A stretch of 64,000 nt of DNA from Methanobrevibacter millerae (GCF_900103415.1 NZ_FMXB01000009.1:1-64000), one strand, 5' to 3'. Shown: positions 27,586-36,486, numbered from the stretch's first letter. Numbers and translations are program-made. Notes: generated by a model not told the origin, from the letters alone.

Positions 27586-28455
27586 CTAATCCTCCTTAAC
27601 CAAATTGAATAAATATTGACCATAATCAGTCTTTTTAAGCTCTTCAGCAGTCTTTAAAAGCTGTTCATCATCAATATAACCTTTATTATATGCGATTTCC
27701 TCTAAACATGCGATGTATAGGCTTTGCCTTTTTTGAACTGTTTCAATGAAGTTGGCTGCTTCCAGAAGCCCCGCATGAGTTCCTGTATCAAGCCATGCCA
27801 TTCCACGACCCAATAGCTCTACTTTAAGCTTTCCACGATTTAAATACTCTTCGTTAACGGAAGTGATTTCAACTTCACCCCTATCGGAAGGCTCTACGTT
27901 TTTAGCTATTTCAATTACATCATTGTCATAGAAATACAATCCCGGTACGATATAATTGGATTTAGGATGCTCCGGCTTTTCTTCAACAGATAAAACATTC
28001 CATTCATCATCAAACTCAACAACACCAAAAGCCTCAGGGTTTTTAGTGTAATATCCGAAAATTACTGCTCCCTCTTCCAGGCCTGTAGCCCTTTCCAAAA
28101 TTTCCGTAAACCGATGTCCATGGAAAATATTGTCTCCTAAAATCAATGCAACGTTATCATCACCGATAAAGTCTTCACCAACAATAAAAGCTTCCGCAAG
28201 ACCGTTAGGATGTTCCTGAACGGCATACTCAAACTTAATGCCCAAAGAAGAGCCGTCACCCAAGAGATCTTTATACATAGGCAAATCCCTAGGAGTGGAA
28301 ATAATCAAAATCTCCTTAATTCCCGCAAGCATCAATACAGAAATAGGATAATAAATCATAGGCTTATCATATAACGGCAACAACTGCTTAGAAACCGCCT
28401 TAGTAATAGGATACAAACGAGTTCCAGAACCACCAGCAAGTACTATACCTTTCAT
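27586..28455 (-). CDS. rfbA: Glucose-1-phosphate thymidylyltransferase
   Basis: It makes dTDP-glucose from dTTP and glucose-1-phosphate, opening the rhamnose pathway. The 289-residue nucleotidyltransferase has the signature [11 protein letters not shown] followed by [12 protein letters not shown], the [15 protein letters not shown] segment, [10 protein letters not shown] (metal-binding Asp) and [13 protein letters not shown]. Standard length for RmlA. It is first in the rfbA-rfbC-rfbB-glycosyltransferase run, with a 138-nt AT-rich gap upstream that must contain the promoter. Confidence 0.96.
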   Translation of the reverse strand: MKGIVLAGGSGTRLYPITKAVSKQLLPLYDKPMIYYPISVLMLAGIKEILIISTPRDLPMYKDLLGDGSSLGIKFEYAVQEHPNGLAEAFIVGEDFIGDDNVALILGDNIFHGHRFTEILERATGLEEGAVIFGYYTKNPEAFGVVEFDDEWNVLSVEEKPEHPKSNYIVPGLYFYDNDVIEIAKNVEPSDRGEVEITSVNEEYLNRGKLKVELLGRGMAWLDTGTHAGLLEAANFIETVQKRQSLYIACLEEIAYNKGYIDDEQLLKTAEELKKTDYGQYLFNLVKED

Positions 28456-28593
28456 AATTAATCACATATAAATTTCTTATGAATAATTTTTTGTTAGTTA
28501 TAATTAATTAAAATAACTATTAACTTAAAAAAAATCTATGAAATTTAAAAAAATGATTAATTTAAGAAATAAAAAAAGTTTGAAAAATAGGAA

Positions 28594-30363
28594 TTATTGA
28601 AGTTCCAAACCGCTCAATTGCTCTTCTGATGCCTTTTTAGCGGCTTCAATGTAAGCATCACAGACATAGTCAACGTCTCCGTCCATGACTACCTTACCTT
28701 CGTCCAGCCATATCGCACGGGTACACAATTCACGTATATTATCTGTTGCGTGGGATACGAGCAATACGGTTACGCCTGATCCCATCATTGACTTGAGCTT
28801 GTCACCACTTTTTTTCTGGAATTTTACGTCTCCAACGGACAATACCTCATCCAGAATCAGTACGTCAGGTTCGACTATCGTTGCAACTGAAAATCCTAGC
28901 TTTGCAACCATACCTGAGGAGTAATTCTTAATAGGGATTTCAATGAAGTCTCCAAGCTCTGAGAATTCAAGTATCTCATCGTATTTGCTTTCCAGAAATT
29001 CCCTTGAATAGCCCAGAATGGCTCCGTTTAAAAATACGTTTTCCCTTCCACTGTAATTGTGGTCGAAACCTGCTCCAAGTTCAAGCAATGGTGCAACGGT
29101 ACCGTAAGTTTGTATTTCACCTTTGGTAGGTTTTAAAACACCGGATAAAATCTTCAATATCGTACTTTTTCCCGCGCCGTTGAAACCTATAATGCCGACC
29201 CTTTCACCTTTATTTACGGAAAATGAAACATCATCGAGAGCCCTGAATTTGTTTTTAGGTTTCAATTCTCTTTTAACCCATTTGATACAGTATTCCTTAA
29301 GGTTATCCACCTTTTCTTGAGGCTTTTTGAATTCCATTGATACGTGGCTGACGTCAATTACAACATCCTGACTCATCAGCTGATATTCCTCATTATCTCC
29401 CAATTCTGAACCCCATACATTGGTGGTTTCGTCAAATAGGTTTGGAGGGCTTTCAAAGTCCTTGTCATGAACCTCAACATAGAAATTACGGGTGACTCCG
29501 AAGTTTTCATTGTATCCGGACAATGTCCAGGTACCTTCGCTTACGCATTTAAGGACTAATCTGATGGCTGCTGAACCTTTTCCTCTAACGGAAGGATGCC
29601 ATATCAATGTTTCCTCATCGAACTCGTCTTCATAGAGCTCCTCATCAATGTCATCGTCAGTTAATTTGTTGATTTTAGAAGCTTTAAAGTAATATCTAAC
29701 AATTTCAAAGCCTTCGGGAATATTGACCTTCACTTCCTGGCGTTCGGTTGAAACACCGTTGACGTTCCTGAAGTAAAGGGAATATCTGAATTCGTCTCCA
29801 ACGGCCAATTGAATAGGTTCCTCTTCAGTTGGGAAATATGTATTGGTTTCACCGGAAGACAATATGTATCTTTTAATGTCAAAAACAAGCCTTATACGGA
29901 CAAAATCAAAGAACAAAAGTCCAGCATCATTATTCAGGTTTTCAGGGAAGTCAAATTTTATTTTGAAGTTATCTCCCTTTACGTCCTTTCCTTCAATGTC
30001 CTCAAGAGGTATTACTACGCTGCGGTCGGCCGGATAAATGTCCGCATTAATGAATGAATGCATCTCAAATTCCTCATCTCCAATCATGAGCGTAATTAAT
30101 GGAGGCTCGATTTCAATAGGCTTCTGAGAGGATTCCTTGTGAAAATCATGTTCAACGACGACCTCGGAAACTCTAGCGTCGTCGGGAATATTAAAATTAA
30201 AGTCACTGATTAATATTTCTGCCGGCTCCTGTCCCGGAGATACGCAAGTAGATGCAACGTCATCCCAGTCATCAAGCATGATGTTATCCAAGTCTTTCCA
30301 AACGGATTTCTTACTGTCTTCCTTTTGGGTAACTTTTTTCGGATATCTTAACTGTATTGTCAT
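28594..30363 (-). CDS. Polysaccharide ABC exporter ATPase with an N-terminal beta-rich domain (Wzt-like)
   Basis: The ATPase half of a surface-polysaccharide exporter. Of 589 residues, the ABC domain occupies about 350-585: Walker A GFNGAGKST, signature NYSSGMVAKLGFS, Walker B VLILDEVLSVGD and the switch His in LLVSHATD. These match the Wzt/TagH group. The first 330 residues are an acidic, beta-strand-rich region with an IPEGFEIVRYYF segment resembling extracellular beta-sandwich repeats, yet no signal peptide precedes it. Classical Wzt proteins carry a glycan-binding domain at the C-terminus instead. It lies 11 nt behind the permease gene, with AGGAGATG upstream of the ATG. Confidence 0.9.
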   Translation of the reverse strand: MTIQLRYPKKVTQKEDSKKSVWKDLDNIMLDDWDDVASTCVSPGQEPAEILISDFNFNIPDDARVSEVVVEHDFHKESSQKPIEIEPPLITLMIGDEEFEMHSFINADIYPADRSVVIPLEDIEGKDVKGDNFKIKFDFPENLNNDAGLLFFDFVRIRLVFDIKRYILSSGETNTYFPTEEEPIQLAVGDEFRYSLYFRNVNGVSTERQEVKVNIPEGFEIVRYYFKASKINKLTDDDIDEELYEDEFDEETLIWHPSVRGKGSAAIRLVLKCVSEGTWTLSGYNENFGVTRNFYVEVHDKDFESPPNLFDETTNVWGSELGDNEEYQLMSQDVVIDVSHVSMEFKKPQEKVDNLKEYCIKWVKRELKPKNKFRALDDVSFSVNKGERVGIIGFNGAGKSTILKILSGVLKPTKGEIQTYGTVAPLLELGAGFDHNYSGRENVFLNGAILGYSREFLESKYDEILEFSELGDFIEIPIKNYSSGMVAKLGFSVATIVEPDVLILDEVLSVGDVKFQKKSGDKLKSMMGSGVTVLLVSHATDNIRELCTRAIWLDEGKVVMDGDVDYVCDAYIEAAKKASEEQLSGLELQ

Positions 30364-30374
30364 CTTTTCATCTC

Positions 30375-31160
30375 CTAGATATTCAATATAAATTCATCCT
30401 GATACTTATTGAATACATAAATTCCAATAGCCAGTGCTACAATGGATGCGACAACCAGATAAAGGAAAAATTTCATTTCAGGAAAAGTACCAGCTAAAAC
30501 AATATCTCTAAAACATTTAACGGCAGCATACAAAGGATTTATTTTGAATAAAAACAAATATTGTTCGGGAATCATTTCAATAGGATAAAACAATGGAGTC
30601 ATGAATGATAATAGCATGGTTAAAACTCCATATAAGTATTTAATGTCCGTAAAGAAGGTTGTAGCCGTGGCTAAAATCAGACCAACTCCCATTGTCAATA
30701 CTAAAAGGAAGAACAGTGGGATTGGAGAGTATAACAATGACCAGAAAAATGGCGCTCCAGTTACAAGCATCACTGCAATGAGCACGATAAGTGATATTAA
30801 AAAATTAATGAACTCGGAACAGACTATTCCAACTGCGAACATGTATTTCGGAACGTAAATCTTTTTGATAATCTCTGAATTTCCTTTAATTGAATCCATT
30901 GCCCCGGTCGTTGCATTAGCGAATAAATCAAAAACCAGTTTACCGCTCAACAGATAAACTGGGAAATTTGGAATGGATCCTCCGAAGAATTGTGAAAACA
31001 CCATGGTCAACACAATCATAGACAGTAAAGGATTTAAAAAGCTCCAAAACAGCCCTAAAGTGGAATCTTTGTATTTTCCGCTTATATCCCTTTTAATTAA
31101 TTCAGTAAGTAAAAAAGAATACTTACTGAAGTTTGTAATATGCTCATTATCTTTAATCAT
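30375..31160 (-). CDS. Polysaccharide ABC exporter permease (Wzm-like)
   Basis: A 261-residue integral membrane protein with about six hydrophobic segments and the ABC-2 family features: an amphipathic N-terminus with LIKRDISGKYKDSTLGLFWSFLNP, a cytoplasmic coupling region (NSEIIKKIYVPKYMFAVG) and TPLFYPIEMIPE near the last helices. Such permeases carry lipid-linked polysaccharide or teichoic acid across the membrane. The ATPase follows 11 nt later. An inverted repeat and TATA box lie upstream (31205-31232), so the pair appears to be its own transcription unit. Confidence 0.92.
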   Translation of the reverse strand: MIKDNEHITNFSKYSFLLTELIKRDISGKYKDSTLGLFWSFLNPLLSMIVLTMVFSQFFGGSIPNFPVYLLSGKLVFDLFANATTGAMDSIKGNSEIIKKIYVPKYMFAVGIVCSEFINFLISLIVLIAVMLVTGAPFFWSLLYSPIPLFFLLVLTMGVGLILATATTFFTDIKYLYGVLTMLLSFMTPLFYPIEMIPEQYLFLFKINPLYAAVKCFRDIVLAGTFPEMKFFLYLVVASIVALAIGIYVFNKYQDEFILNI

Positions 31161-31204
31161 TAAATATCTAACTCACCGATTTGTTTTTTATCAAAAAAAT
31201 AATC

Positions 31205-31232
31205 AATATATATAATTTCTTAAATAAGAAAT
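31205..31232 (-). promoter_or_regulatory. TATA box and abutting inverted repeat upstream of the exporter operon
   Basis: The minus strand reads attatatatattg at 31205-31216, about 45-55 nt before the permease ATG. Directly upstream, ATTTCTTA and TAAGAAAT (31215-31222 and 31225-31232) form an inverted repeat with a 2-nt centre, placed like an operator over the BRE region. It could instead end the barstar transcript. Confidence 0.4.
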
Positions 31233-31251
31233 ATAAAAACATTACTTTAAT

Positions 31252-31488
31252 CTATTCGAATTTAATAATCAAATTTTTATTTTCATTTCTGGCATCGTCA
31301 AAAGTATCTAAAATGCAGTCCTTTACGCAGGTTGCATTGCTAAAGTGAATCTCACCATTGAATTCTGTTAGACAGTCATAAAGGGCATCCAGATTTTCGC
31401 CGTAATAATCGGGGAAATCCAAAGCCTCCTTCAGATACTTATGGCCATCGCTGGCTATCAGTTTGCCGTCAAGTTCATAGATTTTCAA
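31252..31488 (-). CDS. Barstar-like ribonuclease inhibitor
   Basis: A 78-residue cytoplasmic protein closely resembling barstar, the inhibitor that plugs the barnase active site. The hallmark helix DYYGENLDALYDCL (27-40) matches barstar YYGENLDALWDCL, including the acidic residues corresponding to barnase-contacting Asp35 and Asp39 (D34 and D38 here). It is slightly shorter than barstar (about 90). It starts at TTG (31488), supported by GAGGT seven bases upstream, 3 nt after the ribonuclease stop. The adjacent gene encodes a barnase-like enzyme, so it very likely protects the producing cell. The weak start codon is notable for an antidote. Confidence 0.88.
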   Translation of the reverse strand: MKIYELDGKLIASDGHKYLKEALDFPDYYGENLDALYDCLTEFNGEIHFSNATCVKDCILDTFDDARNENKNLIIKFE

Positions 31489-31491
31489 TTT

Positions 31492-31917
31492 TTAAACCTC
31501 TTTAAATGTCTTATAATGGTCTGAAGTGTAATAGACCTGGAAGGTCTGGGTATTGTACACTATTCTTTCAGGACCTCTGGAAGTGCCGTTTGCGTTGATG
31601 TCACATTCTATGTATTTTGCAGACGTTTTTGGAAGGACTCCTTCACGATTGGTAAATACGTCACCGCCAATACTTTTTCCGGGAGCGTACTTCTTAAGCG
31701 GCCCTCCGTTCCATCCCAACGATTGGGCTTCCTTTTTCGTTATGAAATTGCTTGGAAGCTTATGAAATTCCTTGATGTAGGCTGATACCTCATCAACCGT
31801 ACAGTACTGGCCGTCCTCTACAACCTTCACGTCCTTTTGGGCGAAAGTTCCCGTTAGAAAAAGGCCGAAAAACAATGCCATAACTGCCAAAACAATTATT
31901 AACATTCGCCTATCCAT
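31492..31917 (-). CDS. Barnase-like secreted or membrane-anchored ribonuclease
   Basis: A 141-residue protein: a hydrophobic N-terminal signal or anchor (about 5-25), then a domain strikingly similar to Bacillus barnase. The segments FHKLPSNFITKKEAQSLGW, APGKSIGGDVFTNREG, ECDIN and TSDHYKTF match barnase in order. All catalytic positions are kept: K61 (barnase Lys27), R91 (Arg59), E104 (the general base Glu73), R114 and R118 (Arg83, Arg87) and H134 (the general acid His102). It should cleave single-stranded RNA, probably outside the cell. AAGGTGG precedes the ATG, 9 nt behind rfbD, and the inhibitor gene follows at once. Lateral transfer from a Firmicute is plausible. Confidence 0.9.
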   Translation of the reverse strand: MDRRMLIIVLAVMALFFGLFLTGTFAQKDVKVVEDGQYCTVDEVSAYIKEFHKLPSNFITKKEAQSLGWNGGPLKKYAPGKSIGGDVFTNREGVLPKTSAKYIECDINANGTSRGPERIVYNTQTFQVYYTSDHYKTFKEV

Positions 31918-31926
31918 TTAACCACC

Positions 31927-32766
31927 TTATTTGATAATTTCAATGTAATCCTTAATGGCTTCCTTATAACTTCTTAAAGGTTCAAATCCGTTTTCAATCC
32001 ATTTTCTGTTTTCAAGAACTGAATATGAAGGTCTAGGTGCAGGCCTTGCAAACTCGGCCGCCGTTACAGGCGCCACCTCAACGTCGACTCCGGCAACTTC
32101 GAAAATGTATTTTGCAAAATCAAACCATGAGCAGCTGTCGGAGTTTGTTATGTGATAGATTCCATAATAATCCGTTTCAATTAATTCAGAGATTGCCCCT
32201 GCCAGATCGAGAGTGTATGTAGGACATCCCACCTCATCGGTAACCACGGTTATTACAGGATGGCTTTTAGCAAGTTCAAGCATCGTTTTCGGGAAATTAC
32301 CTCCGTTTACGCCATAAAGCCATGCGGTTCTTACTATAAAGAACTTGTCGAGGATTTCCTGAATGGCAATTTCGCCCTGAAGCTTGCTTTTTCCATAGAC
32401 GCTGATTGGTCCGATTTCATCATCTTCAACCCAAGGCCTCGTATTTTTGCCGTTGAATACGTAATCAGTACTTACATGAACCAGAGGACAGTCAACTTCC
32501 CTGCATCCGAGAGCCAAGTTTCTAGGACCGTCACCGTTGACGCTATATGCCAGATCGGTGTTTTCCTCACAGCCGTCGACATTTGTATATGCAGCGGAGT
32601 TGATTACGATATCCGGCTTATTTTCCTTAATGAAATCAATAGTGTGCTCTTTATCCGTTATATCTAATGAAGATGAAGTGGTCAGTATCAATTCATGCTT
32701 ATCCTTTAACACATCAATCAAATCGTTTCCCAACATTCCATTAGAGCCTGTTATTAAAATCTTCAT
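31927..32766 (-). CDS. rfbD: dTDP-4-dehydrorhamnose reductase
   Basis: It completes dTDP-L-rhamnose synthesis by NAD(P)H reduction of the 4-keto group. The 279-residue Rossmann protein begins MKILITGSNGMLGNDL and carries VHVSTDYVFNG, the catalytic YGKSKLQGE (Y-x3-K) and RTAWLYG motifs. A longer reading from 32808 adds 14 residues of no homology; the ATG at 32766 gives the proper RmlD start and lies about 25 nt from a TATA box, suggesting a leaderless transcript. It is separated from the other rml genes by the exporter and heads a unit with the barnase-barstar pair, divergent from the dehydrogenase gene. Confidence 0.95.
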   Translation of the reverse strand: MKILITGSNGMLGNDLIDVLKDKHELILTTSSSLDITDKEHTIDFIKENKPDIVINSAAYTNVDGCEENTDLAYSVNGDGPRNLALGCREVDCPLVHVSTDYVFNGKNTRPWVEDDEIGPISVYGKSKLQGEIAIQEILDKFFIVRTAWLYGVNGGNFPKTMLELAKSHPVITVVTDEVGCPTYTLDLAGAISELIETDYYGIYHITNSDSCSWFDFAKYIFEVAGVDVEVAPVTAAEFARPAPRPSYSVLENRKWIENGFEPLRSYKEAIKDYIEIIK

Positions 32767-32784
32767 GATAAACCCCAAACATTT

Positions 32785-32806
32785 ATTTATATAAATTAAA
32801 TATATC
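32785..32806. promoter_or_regulatory. Divergent promoter region of rfbD and the UDP-sugar dehydrogenase
   Basis: The minus strand has a TATA-like tttatataaat at 32785-32796, leaderless spacing for the rfbD ATG. The plus strand has aaatatatcaa around 32798-32808, which would start a transcript roughly 10-15 nt before the ATG at 32842. Both are consensus-based guesses. Confidence 0.4.
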
Positions 32807-32841
32807 AATATTAATATTTAAAATTAAATGGGGTTTTAATT

Positions 32842-34068
32842 ATGAAAGTGTGTATTATTGGACAAGGCTATATCGGACTTCCAACAGCAGCATTATTTGC
32901 AAGAAACCACTGCGAAGTTGTTGGGGTTGATGTGAACGAAAAGATTATTGAAAACTTAAATAACGGAATCATTCACATTGAAGAGCCTGGAATATCTGAT
33001 ATAATCAAAAAAGCTTTGGAATTGAAAGTGTACAAAGCCTCCCTAAAGCCTGAAAAGGCCGATGCATTCATAATCACCGTACCGACCCCCTATATTGTTG
33101 AAAACTACAGCTGTGATTTAAGCTATGTCGTAAGCGCATGCCAGTCAATACTCCCCTACCTGGAAAAGGGAAACGTTGTCATAATCGAATCCACGATAGC
33201 TCCGATGTCAACCGACGAGACCATAAAGCCTATATTTGAAAATGTCGGTTTTACGATTGGAGAGGATTTGTATCTTGCCCACTGCCCTGAAAGGGTATTG
33301 CCAGGGAAAATCATTGAGGAACTGATTCACAATGACCGCATTATCGGAGGGGTGACTCCAGAATGTTCCGTTAAGGCGTGTGAGGTCTACGGGCAGTTTG
33401 TGGAAGGCGAGCTTATGCTGACCGAAGCGAAAACCGCAGAACTCTCAAAATGTATGGAAAATACTTTCAGGGACGTTAACATTGCCCTTGCCAATGAGCT
33501 TGCAAAAATCTGCGCGGAAATTGGAGTGAACGCTCTGGACGTAATTAAAATGGCAAACAAGCATCCGAGAGTTAACCTGCATTCTCCGGGCCCAGGCGTT
33601 GGAGGGCACTGCCTTGCAATCGATCCGTACTTCATTTACGCAAAGGCGCCTGAAACCGCAAAAATCATTAAGCTTGCAAGGGACACCAATAACTCAATGC
33701 CCGAATTCGTATGCGACTACACAAGAAAAATGATTGAAAATGGTAAAATTGCCGTTTTGGGAGTTTCATATAAAGGAAATACCGGCGATGACAGGGAAAG
33801 TCCTGCATATGAAATAATAGCCAATCTGGAAAAGGATTATGAAATTGCAATTCATGACCCGCACCTTGAAAATCCGAATTTTGTAAGTTTTGAAGAGGCT
33901 GTTGGTGATGCAGACCTTATTTTAATATTGTGTGACCATAATGAGTTTAAAAACTTAAATTATGATGCAATACATGAAAATACGATAATATTCGATACCA
34001 AAAACATCATTGAAGATGTTCCGGACGAAATAAAGCTGTACAATTACGGCAATCTCTATGAAATTTAA
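32842..34068 (+). CDS. wecC: UDP-N-acetyl-D-mannosamine dehydrogenase family protein
   Basis: An NAD-dependent nucleotide-sugar dehydrogenase that oxidises the C6 alcohol to a carboxylate, giving an acidic sugar such as UDP-ManNAcA. Its 408 residues contain the Rossmann motif GQGYIGLP (7-14), the substrate segment ERVLPG, the catalytic cysteine in GVGGHC (252-257) and the C-terminal UDP-binding region (GVSYKGNTGDDRESPAYEI). The short GG-x-CL-x-IDPYF form favours the ManNAc group over UDP-glucose dehydrogenase, but substrate should be tested. No epimerase partner (WecB) is in the window. It overlaps the end of the convergent DUF2264 gene by 4 nt. Confidence 0.88.
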   Translation: MKVCIIGQGYIGLPTAALFARNHCEVVGVDVNEKIIENLNNGIIHIEEPGISDIIKKALELKVYKASLKPEKADAFIITVPTPYIVENYSCDLSYVVSACQSILPYLEKGNVVIIESTIAPMSTDETIKPIFENVGFTIGEDLYLAHCPERVLPGKIIEELIHNDRIIGGVTPECSVKACEVYGQFVEGELMLTEAKTAELSKCMENTFRDVNIALANELAKICAEIGVNALDVIKMANKHPRVNLHSPGPGVGGHCLAIDPYFIYAKAPETAKIIKLARDTNNSMPEFVCDYTRKMIENGKIAVLGVSYKGNTGDDRESPAYEIIANLEKDYEIAIHDPHLENPNFVSFEEAVGDADLILILCDHNEFKNLNYDAIHENTIIFDTKNIIEDVPDEIKLYNYGNLYEI

Positions 34069-35243
34069 TCTGTAATGTACATATTTGAATCTATGTCCTT
34101 TCCGCTCCATGCCTTAAGTGAAGTCCACTCGGCATCGGGAGCTGACCAGAACCTGTCACTTTCTGGCAATCCTAAAGGCAGAAAGCCCGTTGTACACAGA
34201 TACATGCTTCCGGTGTTGCTGTACTCTTCAGCCACCTTTTTTTGATTGCCGTTGAAACCGAATCGAAGCCATCCATTATTGTCGAAATTGTCATTTCCTG
34301 AAAACTGATTTTGAATGACCGCAGTCAGTGCACACCTGACCTGTTCGGGCGTTACGTCGGGATTATACAGACCGAAAAGGCATGCCTGTCCCAAAGCCTG
34401 AAATGCTGCAGTCCTGTAAAGCATTGACCTTCCGATGACGGGATAGGTTCCTTCAGGAGATATCAGTCTTTCAAGATGTCCCGCATAATGCCTCAATCTG
34501 TGTAAATGAGCATCAAGGAATGTATACTCTCCAATATTGTGCTTTCTTAAAACGGTGAGGATATCAGTGAGCATCGGATGGATAACATAGCTGTTATAGT
34601 AATCCAAATGGAAATTCGGGCCGTCTCCGTAATATGAGTCTCCGCAGTACCATTCGTTCATGTAAATGTTTACGCCGTGCATTAAGCGGAACTCATCGTA
34701 TTCTCCAGTGGTTTCAAGCAAAAAGGCTTCAATCATTGATGGGAAGAGTATCCAGTTGTTGTTCCATGGCTCGATTGAACGGGTCTCCTTTAAAGCGTTT
34801 ATGATTAATTCCTGGCCGTCGGAGTCGATATTGTCCCATAGCTGGGTTCTTGCCCTGAGAAGTCCCTCAACCAGATGGGCTGAGTCAACGAGGGGTTGAT
34901 ATGGTTCATTGAAAATAAGATAATCGGGTGAATCGGGATTGCAGATATTGACCAATGATTTAGTGGTCAAATCAATGTATTTGGCTCTAATTTTACCTTC
35001 GGCGGTGTTGTCCGGACCCAATTCAAGCCAAGGCGCAATGCCGCAAACCGTACGGCCTACGGCCTCCAAATGTGCAAATTTTGCCCTTTCTTCTTTGACA
35101 TAGTTTACGGGCATGTTCGCTTTAAGGGTTTCATCCGCAGCGTTGGTCAAAACAGGATCAATGATTTTAGATAAAGCATTAACCCAAATTTGTCTGGGAT
35201 TATCAGTTTTAGACTCTTTATTGAATAAAGATTTTATTTTCAT
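34065..35243 (-). CDS. DUF2264 family protein
   Basis: A protein of about 392 residues, starting at the ATG at 35243 (an in-frame TTG at 35252 is less likely). The segments CGIAPWLELGPD, FNEPYQPLVDSAHLVEGLLRA, NNNWILFPSMIEAF, YGDGPNFHLDYYNSYVIHPM and GTYPVIGRSMLYRTAAFQ match DUF2264, a family with an alpha/alpha-barrel fold like carbohydrate lyases and hydrolases. There is no signal peptide, so it appears cytoplasmic. It is a tandem paralogue of the next gene, 11 nt away. A role in trimming or degrading acidic oligosaccharide is suggested by fold and context only. Confidence 0.8.
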   Translation of the reverse strand: MKIKSLFNKESKTDNPRQIWVNALSKIIDPVLTNAADETLKANMPVNYVKEERAKFAHLEAVGRTVCGIAPWLELGPDNTAEGKIRAKYIDLTTKSLVNICNPDSPDYLIFNEPYQPLVDSAHLVEGLLRARTQLWDNIDSDGQELIINALKETRSIEPWNNNWILFPSMIEAFLLETTGEYDEFRLMHGVNIYMNEWYCGDSYYGDGPNFHLDYYNSYVIHPMLTDILTVLRKHNIGEYTFLDAHLHRLRHYAGHLERLISPEGTYPVIGRSMLYRTAAFQALGQACLFGLYNPDVTPEQVRCALTAVIQNQFSGNDNFDNNGWLRFGFNGNQKKVAEEYSNTGSMYLCTTGFLPLGLPESDRFWSAPDAEWTSLKAWSGKDIDSNMYITD

Positions 35244-35254
35244 AAAAATCAAAT

Positions 35255-36463
35255 TTAAAAGTCAATTGATTGATCCGGCTGAGTTGCATGACCATGCCAT
35301 GCCTTAAGTGATGTCCATTCCTCAGATTCACCGAACCAGAACGGATGATTAGGATCAAGACCTAAAGGAAGGAATACTGAACAGCATAAATACAGGCTTC
35401 CTGTATTGATATCCCTTTCACAAAGATCGCCTTGATGGCCATTCAATCCGACAAGCAGCCATCCGTTTGTGAAATTCTGGTTGCCTTCAAACAAGTTCCT
35501 TAAAACCTTGGTCAGGGCTGACCTGACTTGGGTCGGATTAATATTTTTAGGCAATACGTTCAAGAGAGCTGCCTGAGCTAAAGTATGGAAAACACCGCAA
35601 CGGTAAGCGATTGATTTTCCGATAATCGGGAAAGTGCCTTCAGGAGAGATGATTCTTTCCAGCTGGGCGGAAAGCCTTGATGACCTCATCAGCTGAACAT
35701 CCATGAATTCGCCGTCTGACAATCCATATTTTCTCATTACCATCAATATGTCATTTAGCATCGGATGAATAATAATGCTGTTGTAATAGTTTGTAGCGAA
35801 TTCAGGGCCGTCTCCGTAAATTGCGTCTCCGATATACCATTCATCTCTGAATTTATGGATGGCATAGCTTAAACGCTCCATGTCACATTCTCCAGTGAAT
35901 TCCAAGAGAGTCGCTTCAATCATTGAAGTGTATAAAAGCCAGTGGTTTTCATAAGGAGCAATGATTCTTGTATTCTTAAGTTCATCCATGATTTTAGCCT
36001 GAACATCCATTGACAAATTGAGCCAGATTTGGGTTTTGGAGCGAAGCAAACCCTGAGCAAACAATGCAATGTCTACCAAAGACTGTTTGGTCTCGTTGTA
36101 AAAAATGTAATCGTTGCTTTTTGGATTAACGGCAATTCCAATAGCCTTAAGAGTTATGTCAATGTATCTTTGACGCAGCCTGCCCTCCTCGGATCCGTCA
36201 GGACCCAGTTCAAGCCAAGGCGCAATACCATTGAATACACGTGCGAAAGCTTCAAGATAAGCATATTTCTCAGCGCCTGCAGTAGTGGATTCTAAAATCA
36301 TGTTTTTCTTTAAATTATTTTTTCTAACATTATCTAAAACTGGGAAAGCTATTTTTTCTAAAGTTTCAACCCAAAAAATCCTGTCTTCCCAAATAGGGAC
36401 TTGTTCTTCTTCCACGAGGGGAACTTCTTCACTTTTTTTTAATCTTCCAAAGAACTTACTCAT
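35255..36463 (-). CDS. DUF2264 family protein
   Basis: A protein of about 402 residues. It shares with its neighbour NGIAPWLELGPDGSEEGRLR, IFYNETKQSLVDIALFAQGLLRS, NHWLLYTSMIEA, YGDGPEFATNYYNSIIIHPM and GTFPIIGKSIAYRCGVFHT. A TATA box at 36487-36496 predicts a transcript starting near 36466, so I place the start at the ATG at 36463 (MSKFFGR) rather than the upstream in-frame ATG at 36484. The protein looks soluble and cytoplasmic. Tandem duplication beside the surface-glycan genes hints at a polysaccharide-related role, not established. Confidence 0.8.
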   Translation of the reverse strand: MSKFFGRLKKSEEVPLVEEEQVPIWEDRIFWVETLEKIAFPVLDNVRKNNLKKNMILESTTAGAEKYAYLEAFARVFNGIAPWLELGPDGSEEGRLRQRYIDITLKAIGIAVNPKSNDYIFYNETKQSLVDIALFAQGLLRSKTQIWLNLSMDVQAKIMDELKNTRIIAPYENHWLLYTSMIEATLLEFTGECDMERLSYAIHKFRDEWYIGDAIYGDGPEFATNYYNSIIIHPMLNDILMVMRKYGLSDGEFMDVQLMRSSRLSAQLERIISPEGTFPIIGKSIAYRCGVFHTLAQAALLNVLPKNINPTQVRSALTKVLRNLFEGNQNFTNGWLLVGLNGHQGDLCERDINTGSLYLCCSVFLPLGLDPNHPFWFGESEEWTSLKAWHGHATQPDQSIDF

Positions 36464-36486
36464 GAAAAATATTTTGTCCAACATGT

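Noticed and set aside
31492-31917. Toxin domain of a large polymorphic or contact-dependent toxin
   Set aside because: The gene is complete with its own start, signal region and stop, and no delivery domain precedes it.
32767-32808. Fourteen extra N-terminal residues on rfbD
   Set aside because: They precede the standard start of the Rossmann motif and fall upstream of the predicted transcription start.
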